Positions 55,691-64,000 of a DNA stretch of 64,000 bases are shown piece by piece. The DNA comes from Vigna angularis. Taxonomy: Eukaryota; Streptophyta; Magnoliopsida; Fabales; Fabaceae. The position numbers were made by a program, and so were the translations under genes. The stretch is taken from the NCBI RefSeq assembly GCF_016808095.1, contig NC_068973.1, forward strand, positions 36,140,077-36,204,076. Direction: 5' to 3'. Within the stretch, counting starts at the first letter, position 1. Every line of letters begins with the position of its first letter. The notes under the pieces were generated by a model that did not search any database, had not been told where the DNA came from, and was given only the letters and a program-made list of their open reading frames with translations.

Positions 55691-57296
55691 TCACCTTATT
55701 TAATTGAGTGAATGACAATGTTGGTTTGTTAAGTTTAATTTGTTTTTGTGTGAGTGGACATCCATTCAGATATTTCAATTCTCAAGTTAGATAATATTTA
55801 ATAAAGTTAAATATATTTTTAATCATTAAACTTTGAGATAATTTGGTCATCAAATTTTAAAAGTGAAAAAATATAATGCATAAAACGAATATACAACTAA
55901 AACGTCAGCCTAAAACGTCATTTGACATATCAAAAATATTTAACACATTTTAGTTATGAGGACTATATCTATTTATTTTTAAAGTTTAGAGACCAAATTG
56001 TATCAAAGTTTAGAACATGGACAAATTCTAATTTTACATAAAAATTTAGGGACTAAAAATATATTTAACTCTATCTACAATAGAGAATGTTATCTATTTT
56101 TTATCAAACTGAACATTGTCACTATACCAAAAATTATAACAAATAATTAAAGTATGATTCTTTTTATTTAAAAGCACACTATCCCAAATATGATAATTTG
56201 ACTATAACTTGACCCTATGATAATTAGTATCACCTTCAACAATCTCTTTCTTACTAATTATCTTACTATAAATCAAACTTATAATCTTGATATGATATCA
56301 ATTATTAAACTAATCACTTATCAATTGGAACAAATGTTATAACTAATAATCAAAATTAACTATTTTCTACTGAAGTGGTTAATATGTGTCATTCAATGGT
56401 GACTTAGTAAAAAATAACCTCTTTCACAAAATAATTGATATCATTTAAAAATCTTTGGTTTCCTGAGTATAAGTTATTGATAGTAAATCTAATCATGACA
56501 TTAAATAAATAGTTCGTTCTTGGTTGAATTTAACAAATATAATAATTGAAGAAAAGATATAATTTTAAAAAAGAAAGTAAAAACTAGATAATATGTGTGA
56601 TGATGAGGTGGTATTAGTTTTAACCTTATGTGGCATTTAATGCGCCCTCTCTCATAAGGTAGTGTGATTTGAACTGTGATCTCAACGCCTCAATATTCTC
56701 CCTCAAAAACCTTAAATTGAAGCCCGTATCACCTGTTAAAAAATGGGATCATAACATACATAAAATTCAGAAAAAATAATCAAATATATTAATAAAAATT
56801 GAAAAGAAAAAAAAAACTTTTCAATAATCTTAGACTACCTTTCTAAACAACTCTCACAAAACTCTCTTTTGTTTTTTAATGTTTTAGAGGTTCACATGTT
56901 GTTAGAAAGCCATGTGTATATACTAGTTAATAAATAGTTTAAACCACACGAATATAACTATTTTCCTAACTTTAACTGTATGAAATTGTGAATGAAAAAA
57001 CTCATCCTTGATATTTTTTTATTTTAGATGTAGTGAAACCACAAAACAACAACGCTCTAGCTGAGAGAATTAGCATCATTAAATCATAGTTTGCACCACA
57101 GTCTAGTAGAAGAGCACTGAACTTCATGCATATCCATCATCCCAATCGTGATGAAGAAATGATCAAAAGACTAAATCAATCTGCTACAACATCTAGATAA
57201 GAAAACCATCCAAACATTTCCAGAGAAAAGGAACGCAACGACTCAGCATTTAGCAATAATCGAAATTGAGAAGTCTTGACGTGGAGGAGGCATATT
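55691..57296. other. AT-rich intergenic DNA
   Basis: No gene, clear repeat or element end recognised. The right end holds the 3' flank of the DUF247 gene at 57297. Confidence 0.5.
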
Positions 57297-58598
57297 CTAT
57301 TTCTGAACTGTTTGCAAGATAGAACAAACTGCTTCAACTAAAGAGAGAAAAAGGAGAACAATTCCAGCAGTGGAAACAGCAGTTTGCCAAGGAGTGTTAC
57401 AATAATCTCGCCTCAGAGTGGACTTCAATTTATTCAAAGGGTTGCTACAAAAAGCATTCAAGTCTTTGCAGAGAAGAAAGTACTGGTAATTGAAATTTAT
57501 ATGTGTGATGTTTTTCCAAAGACCATTAAACATGCTAGCCACAGAATCACTCTCCCCTAGCCAGTTCACCAGCACTCTCTTTCGAACAAGTAAGTCCACA
57601 TCTCTGCTGGTGTTTACAAGGAAGTCTAATATAGCAACATAATCTGTAATATAGGATTGTTCAGGATAGTAACACTGCTCCAAAGCCACCATATTGCGGA
57701 ACAAACGTTCAGTCCAATCTTCGACTTTCAACTGTGGGATTTGAAGAACCCCTCCAGAAAATTTCAAGTCTAGTAAGCAGTCACTTTGGGTGTTCACCTT
57801 AAACTTCACACCTGCCTCTGACAACTCAGTAGCACTAGGAAGATGTATTATTGTTTCATCAGTCTGAACCCGGTGTTGCAAAGGGTGTTGCAAAGGGTGT
57901 TGCAAAGGGTGTTGCAAAGGGTATTGCAAGTGAAATATTCTGATCAGATCCGTGAAGTGCATTATGCGAATATTTTGAGATGCCAATTTGGATCTATTGT
58001 AATAGATAAAATAGTCAAAGGTTAACTCAAGAAATGAAGGGATCTTTTTGTTAGGAGTAGCGGCAGGTGCAGAGGCGAAGGAGAGATTGAAGAGGTCTTC
58101 AAGAACAAAAAAGGGAAGTTGGTTCTCAAGCAGCAACAGATCTAATCTTATATTAGTAGCTAACAAAGGTTTCATGAGAAAGGTGATATTCTTCCCCAAC
58201 CATTCTTCATAAAAGATACACCAAAACAGCTCAAATATAAAACCACAATCCACAAAGATGATCCTCACCAGTTCCTCCTTGGTGAAGTGAAGGGTCTCTG
58301 AATAACAACTTCGAAATTTGGACTCCACCCTTTCTATGTAGTGGATCCAGCTCTCCAAACTTATTTGGTATCGTTCAAGAAAAGCCTTGCAGTAAATGAG
58401 TTTGTGTCTTTCCATGTTCTGGAGGTGAGGGCTATTGTGGTGAAAAGGGCCTATAGAAACAACCTTTGGGGTGTACGCCTCTTCGTTCAGTTTGCGGATA
58501 TCAGAGGGCACTCTGTAGATGCAACACTCCTCAGTTACGGCAGCCTCTGCTCCCTCCAGCATCGCCCTAATTCCGTTCACAACACCATTCTGAGCCAT
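57297..58598 (-). CDS. DUF247 (UPF0481) protein with LQHP repeat, 433 aa
   Basis: A complete single-exon gene starting MAQNGVVNGIRAMLEG. Hallmarks: EECCIYRVPSDIRKL, YTPKVVSIGPFHHN, MERHKLIYCKAF, IFVDCGFIFELFW, LLLLENQLPFFVL, HFTDLIRIFHLQ, ELSEAGVKFKV, LFRNMVALEQCYY, STLRRDYCNTPWQTAV and a C-terminal membrane helix. Closest to the type-2 group but outside the segmental duplication. After HLQY it carries PLQH repeated four times, from a 12 bp minisatellite, in the loop where family members vary most. The expansion keeps the frame. Confidence 0.93.
   Translation of the reverse strand: MAQNGVVNGIRAMLEGAEAAVTEECCIYRVPSDIRKLNEEAYTPKVVSIGPFHHNSPHLQNMERHKLIYCKAFLERYQISLESWIHYIERVESKFRSCYSETLHFTKEELVRIIFVDCGFIFELFWCIFYEEWLGKNITFLMKPLLATNIRLDLLLLENQLPFFVLEDLFNLSFASAPAATPNKKIPSFLELTFDYFIYYNRSKLASQNIRIMHFTDLIRIFHLQYPLQHPLQHPLQHPLQHRVQTDETIIHLPSATELSEAGVKFKVNTQSDCLLDLKFSGGVLQIPQLKVEDWTERLFRNMVALEQCYYPEQSYITDYVAILDFLVNTSRDVDLLVRKRVLVNWLGESDSVASMFNGLWKNITHINFNYQYFLLCKDLNAFCSNPLNKLKSTLRRDYCNTPWQTAVSTAGIVLLFLSLVEAVCSILQTVQK
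57874..57921 (-). repeat. 12 bp in-frame coding minisatellite, 4 perfect units
   Basis: TGTTGCAAAGGG (plus strand) four times in a row, then a partial unit TATTGCAAG. It encodes the PLQH repeats of the DUF247 protein at 57297-58598. Confidence 0.95.
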
Positions 58599-61070
58599 CG
58601 TTCTTCTAGTAAGGTTAAGCGCAAAGCAAATCCAGATAGCAAAATCTACAAACTTTTGCTAGGAATTTTAGATCGGAGGGCGAATTATAGCAGCTATTAC
58701 CCAGTTCCTTTGTCTTTCGATCGAATTTCCAAGTCCCCACACCGAACCTTCATCCTTTCTGGTTTTCTCCAGGGGAAACATCGCCTGAAACCGATTTCAG
58801 TCTATACGAGAATGGCATAGACAAATCTTTACAAATAAAAGTACTATTTTAATATTCACAGCGAATCTGAAGCGTTGATGAAAATCGGACGGGTGAGTGT
58901 GTGGGAAATGTACGTTGGTTGGAAACATAGGATAACGACACACTTGTCGAATAGTGATGTAAAAAAGTCTCGGACCTAACATTTTCACTGGGTAAGAGTA
59001 GAAATTCCACAGGATAAGTAAACAGAACCTTCCTCGCAGAATCCATAGATTTTCTGTAAGATGATGGAACCAAGGAGAGAGTAAGTGTCTATAAGAATGA
59101 AAATATTGTTTGCTAAAAATAGAATAATTTTTGGTTTAAGATTTTACCGTCACTGTAGCTGTATATATCAGCTTTGTTTTTTTTTTTTCATAAGTGCTTC
59201 AAACTCAAAGATATAAATAATAAGAATGAAATAGAACTATACTTCTTTGTCAGAATTAATATACAAGAACATAATAAAATTTAGGTGGCACTGACACTGA
59301 TATATAACTTCCTTCCATGTGAATAAAAGAATAAATCCTATTTAAATATTTTCTGATGTCTGTTTGATACTCATGCACAGCACAAATCAAGTTCCGTATT
59401 CCATTTACAGGCATTGACAGCACTTACCGACTCTCACGTAGCAGGACAATAATAAAGATTCTGCTATTAAATGTTCAGCTATTTGCCATTAAACTCCTAA
59501 CAGTTGTTGAATTAATCTGTACTATTATTTAGCTAATTTGTGAATCGTTTTTCAAGCAACCAATTATTTTTATTAGTTGCTGAGGAAATATTCTCAGAGA
59601 GGTCAAGGAATTGTCAAACTCCAACAACTTAAGTTTTTCTCTTTACTTCTATCTGTGATTCTTTTTATAATTTAAGGATATGTATCATATTATATCGGTT
59701 ATCGAAGAATGCAATCTTCAAGCTGCGTTTCACTTTTGGCGTTGGTTTCTATTGAGAAGTATACGTAATTTCGAGATGACCTTCGAGTGTGGGACATAAC
59801 TTTCTTTGAAACTTGGATTTAAATTACTGATTATGTTTTGTTTTCCACTTGGACAATCTGATATTTCTTGGTAAACTTTAAATACCATAAAACTACAGTA
59901 TGCCCTGACTCGTGATCTTCATCAAATAAAAAACAAAAACATTTGTTTTACTGTGTGAGATTATATAAATAAATTTTATGTACCAATACGTTTTCCATGG
60001 GAACAAATACGAAATATTTGGTAGGGTGGCTTCAAAAATACCAAATTGTAATTCGTTCCTTTTATGTCCTTCTTCCTACTTCAGTTATTTTGGCTGTTCA
60101 CGTTCACGCCTCTGGTTTGCAAAAATATATAACTTTCATAAACAAACAACATGAAATGGAATTACAAAAATGCTGAAATTTTTCGTAGTTAATTCTGAGT
60201 TAATTCTGGGTGTGCCAAAGTTGGCTGCAAGGAATTGAAATTTCTGGCATCACCAGATTAACCAATTTCGGGAGGAATTTGTATCTTTTTTTCAAAAACT
60301 ATAACTACAATTATTTGTTCATGTTCTTTTTTTCAAATCTATCTTCTATTTTACCAGAATAGGTAAATTTTAAAAAAATTATGAAAATAAGTAAATCGTG
60401 CATGCCTCACACGATTTTATGCTCCTTGTACACCTCCTAATCAATTACGTCAACGACCTTAAGGGGTAAGTCGAAGTCTTACCCCAACATGACTTCACCA
60501 TTGAAGTCATCTACCACACACAACTTCATCCTTCAAGTCATCTATTCCACACGACTTCATCCTTCAAGCCATCTATTCCACACGACTTCATCCTTAAAGT
60601 ACTAGTTCTCGTAATTGATTACAATTCAGCAATACATAATTGATTACTAGTCATTGAAGTCGTTTAGAAGTGCACAACTTGAACTTTTCAGATATGACAA
60701 AACTGAAATTGTCTAGAGGGGCATTAAAATCTGCCTATTCTCCTAACATAGGAGACAGATTTGTCTATTTTCGTAAAAAAACCCATTTCTTCCTATATAC
60801 ACTCGCACAGTAAACTATTCACAGAAAAGACACTAAAAATGCACATCATTAGTTATTTATTCTAATATAACAAACACTTGAATCAGTTGATTGATATCTA
60901 TATTTATAAATAAGTTTGCTAAGCATCTTTCCTATCGAAGGATCAACAAGCTCAATCGATTAAAAGGGTTGTAGCAAAATGAGTAATGATTCTGGAAAAA
61001 CTAACCTAAATGTTCCAAAATGAATTTGGGTGGAAAGCGTACAACTTTAACTTGTCAACATGAGAATAGC
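58599..61070. other. Intergenic DNA right of the DUF247 cluster
   Basis: Promoter of the 57297-58598 gene at the left edge. Otherwise no gene recognised; one 31 bp tandem repeat at 60492-60603. Confidence 0.5.
60492..60603 (+). repeat. 31 bp tandem repeat, about 3.6 copies
   Basis: Units at 60492-60522, 60523-60553, 60554-60584 and a partial one to 60603, built on ACTTCATCCTTCAAG then TCATCTATTCCACACG. Each unit contains the near-palindrome CTTCAAG/CTTGAAG-like core. Function unknown. Confidence 0.9.
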
Positions 61071-63039
61071 CTATTTCAGCTTAGACTTAGATGAGCTCTG
61101 AAGCGGTTTAGCAGAAGACCTGACAGGGGCTGACCTAACAGCCTTCTTCACATCATACTTAACGGACGAGAAAGCACATAACAAAGCAATCACCATTGTT
61201 GGATAGACGTACACAGCTTTTGAAGGATCAGAATTTACTGGTTTTCCTAAAATCCCTTCTTTGACCAGTCCCCAAATAATAAGAAGGTTCCCAAACACGC
61301 TCATTCTTCCGGGTTTCAGAACACCCACAAGTGCTCCTGCCACTAAGAAGTAGCTTCCGGCAAGAACCTGGAAAACAATTGATGTATATTTAGAAGAAAG
61401 TATCAGCAGAAGCATAGAAACAGAAACCTAATGGAAAATGGAATTGTGAGATACAAATCAAATAATTAAAAAATCCACACAGAAGATGAAGGTATATCAA
61501 ATTGCAAACAGATAAGAGGGACAAGGATTAGGCATGGATCACATTTAATGTAGCTTTTAGGAATTAAAAGGGTCAAAACAAACATAGAAACATAAATCCA
61601 ATGGAAAATGGAACAATGTGCTACAATGAAATCAAAATATAAATCCACAAGGCAGATGAAGACATAACCATTTGCAATTAGACAGGAATAGCAAGAGCAA
61701 CGACGGCACACATTTTACATGACTTTTAGTAATAATGCCTCTTTAATTTATCAAAGAAGTATTCTCTTTAGCCATAGTTTTTTCATCTTCCTTGGATGGC
61801 AACTAAAACTTGCAATCTAATAATCAACTTTTAGGGCTCAACTTAGTAAAGACATCACTATTTTAAATGAAAATAGTCCACCAAAAATCCTTGACAAGCG
61901 TAAAGCTCAAATTAGAAAAGATGGTCACAACTTACAAGAACAAACAATTCCAGAAAATGAGAAAGTAGGTTTAATTTTATGCCAAAAAAAAGATACCCAA
62001 CAACCAAAAGACAGAAGGTGTAGGGTGATCAGATTGTCTAACCTCCAAGCGCTGAAGATCAGTTACTGCAGATGCTTCCTTCACATTGGTCAAATTATAC
62101 AAGTCCAGCAAACTATCCCAACTTGGAATGGTCATGTTGTGGATGAGGCCGTTCACTGCAGCCCCTGGGTACAGAAGGCCTTTCACCACAACAGCAGGAA
62201 AGATTTCACTTGCAATTAACTGCGACGATGTGACATGCAAAGGGTTTGTACACATGCCAGATCTGCAACTCACCCTGCAAAAAGGATAATTTTCAAACAA
62301 GCCCAGTGGAGAACTTTTTCTATAAGAACTTCAAGAACAAAAAAAATGAAGAAAACTGATAATGGCTTCTCAATAGATTAAAATTAGTTCATATATTTGT
62401 AGAAACTTCCACTGAATTTTAATTGTTAGCTTATTTTCAATCGAATTTTAGCTTCGCCTACCTAATTCAATTATCCACATATCTACTATCAAACCATTAG
62501 AAGCATTCCCTAATTCAATATATCAAGATTAAAGTAAATCACATAACGATATTTGAACAACATTTTAGCACCAGTATATCTTAATTAAGTTATTTAACTG
62601 TTATATAACAACACAAATAACAGGGCTATATTAGATCACAGAATAAACTAAGTAAAATTGGTAGCATGAGTGAAGATGATCAAAGTCAACCATCAAACGA
62701 TTAATAATTTTAGATTTGATATTAACATTCTTAAGCACAAAGGTGGTTTAACATAAATGAAAAACTAATCAAATATCGATTTCTGTCTAATCGAACACAA
62801 ACATTTTTTTCTTCCCTTATTTCCCCTTTTAATTTTCTTTTTTTCTTATGACGGGCTTGGAAGAGTTGGATGAAGATGATATTGAAAGTAAAGACAAAAA
62901 TTGGGCATAAATTGGAAAGGAGTGAAGGTGGGGAGTACCTGAAAAGAGGGATCTGAAAGATGATAAGAAGGAACAAGATGCGAGCTGCTATTGAGGAAAC
63001 GTTGTCGGTCCATTTCGACGATTTTGAGGGAGTTGCCAT
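61071..63039 (-). CDS. Uncharacterised plant multi-pass membrane protein, 209 aa, three exons
   Basis: Exons 63039-62939, 62274-62043 and 61367-61071. All borders are GT-AG (donors AG/GTACTC and GAG/GTTAG; acceptors TGCAG and TCCAG), phases 2 and 0, joining to exactly 210 codons. Starts MATPSKSSKWTDNVSSIA. One hydrophobic segment at about 17-33 and three more near 112-128, 131-149 and 163-179. In between is a soluble stretch with CRSGMC and the YPGAAVNGL and LLDLYNLTNVKEA words. The C terminus is Ser/Lys-rich (SSAKPLQSSSKSKLK). Pattern and intron positions look like a conserved single-copy plant gene, but I do not recognise a named family and assign no function. Confidence 0.85.
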
Positions 63040-64000
63040 GGAGACGGAGGTTCTGAAGCTTCTCGACTCAGTGGAACCTCTTCCCCGTGACAGCTATTAG
63101 CGACAGCGAATCCCTCTCTAATTTCCCCTCCTTTATGTGTTCTAGTTCATTTTTTTTTCCTCTTTTATGCAAAAATAAAATTATCAATTCAATTTTTAAA
63201 TCATTCGATCTGATTTACAAACATTTTTTGTTCCCAATAGTGTCTGTTATGAAACTAACATTTTTTATTAGTATATTAGCTTCTTTAGTTTTTATTTATT
63301 TATTTTTGGTTAGTTGGTTTCGAATATTGTTTGAATCTCTATATATATTCAGTGTACTGAAAAGTTGTAATCTTTTCTTTTGAATAATATTAGTCTGTTA
63401 TTTGAGTTTTTCTTCCTTTCTTACATCTTTTTGACGCTGCAAAAAAAAAATCAGGCACTCTCAAATTATGTAAATATGATGCCACATTAGGGTTGTGTAA
63501 TAATATACCTAATCCGTTATTAAAAGCATAAATACTCTAAAACAAACATTAAAAGTATAAGCAATCATTTTATGCACTAATAAAACATTGAAAGTTATGT
63601 GATCAGTTATTAAAATAGAATTACCAATATTACCAATGAGCACCACAATGATATATTAATACAACTCAACTGCTATGCGCTGACTTAGATAAAAAGACAA
63701 GCTCTACTACTCTCAGAAGAGTTATATCAAAAAGTAGAAGTCATTTATGCATTAAATTATATTTAATAATAGCATAAATAAACAAGGATCGTGAGATTTT
63801 GAAAGTTAGTAAAGTTTTATATATTTTTTAAATTCATGATTTTAGAAGTAACAAAGGAATGATAAATGTTTTGCGTTAAAGAATAAGACACTTACTGTGA
63901 AAGGGAAAATTTGAAATAGATTTAATGTTAACGAGAGAGATTGTATTTTCCATTAAAGGGTCACAATCATTCACAGTAAAATCATCACTAGAATATTTTA
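63040..64000. other. Upstream region of the membrane-protein gene and intergenic DNA
   Basis: Promoter side of the gene ending at 63039. The C-rich CCTCTTCCCC stretch near 63077 may belong to its leader. The rest is AT-rich with no gene recognised. Confidence 0.5.

Noticed and set aside
58341..58820. 159-residue plus-strand frame
   Set aside because: Antisense to the N-terminal half of the DUF247 gene at 57297-58598 and its leader; similar antisense frames exist at other DUF247 genes.

Overview
The window is nuclear DNA from a flowering plant, most likely a papilionoid legume of the Phaseolus/Vigna type. The plant assignment is firm: GT-AG introns, strongly AT-rich intergenic DNA, long (TA)n tracts, Ty1-copia elements, and plant-specific DUF247 genes. 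The legume assignment is an inference from overall sequence character only. No bacterial operon, CRISPR array, rRNA or convincing tRNA was seen.

Left part (1-18.5 kb). A two-exon RanBP2-type zinc-finger gene lies at 336-1190 (+), and a single-exon COPT5-like copper transporter at 12061-12492 (+). Between and around them lie two oppositely oriented copies of a ~1.1 kb long-TIR DNA element (4166-5276 and 13353-14505). Both sit inside (TA)n microsatellites and carry a short conserved coding-like segment. A large AT-rich inverted repeat (about 5460-9390) has one arm split by a 2.28 kb solo LTR (5947-8228) with a TAATA target-site duplication. Segment 15.6-18.5 kb holds intron-containing fragments of three unrelated genes, all on the minus strand: a BNR/sialidase-like gene, a HIR/band-7 gene, and a UDP-GlcNAc pyrophosphorylase 5' end with an in-frame stop. 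This looks like DNA-level capture by a Helitron-like or Pack-type element, although I could not prove its ends.

Middle and right part (18.7-58.6 kb). This is a DUF247 (UPF0481) cluster with five intact genes: 18724-19959 (-), 39586-40845 (+), 48706-49989 (-), 51579-52802 (+) and 57297-58598 (-). It also holds three damaged copies: 24450-24630, 30414-30896 and 42204-43447. A tandem segmental duplication is visible: [type-1 gene, spacer, type-2 gene] occurs at 24.4-30.9 kb and again at 42.2-50.0 kb, and part of the spacer occurs a third time at 34.06-37.2 kb. Retroelements have broken the first copy. One copia element has kept its 5' LTR, gag, protease and integrase (21.2-24.4 kb). A related one has kept integrase, RT, RNase H and 3' LTR (30.9-34.06 kb). 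A third, different copia contributes an RT/RNase H 3' end plus LTR (37.6-39.3 kb), and a heavily decayed relic lies at 54.2-55.7 kb. The plus-strand gene at 51579 is bracketed by ~310 bp inverted repeats.

Right end. A three-exon gene for an unnamed 209-residue multi-pass membrane protein lies at 61071-63039 (-).

The genes do not form a pathway. The unifying theme is birth and death of a DUF247 receptor-like family driven by tandem and inverted duplication and transposon activity. DUF247 genes are known from grass self-incompatibility loci; any recognition role here is inference.
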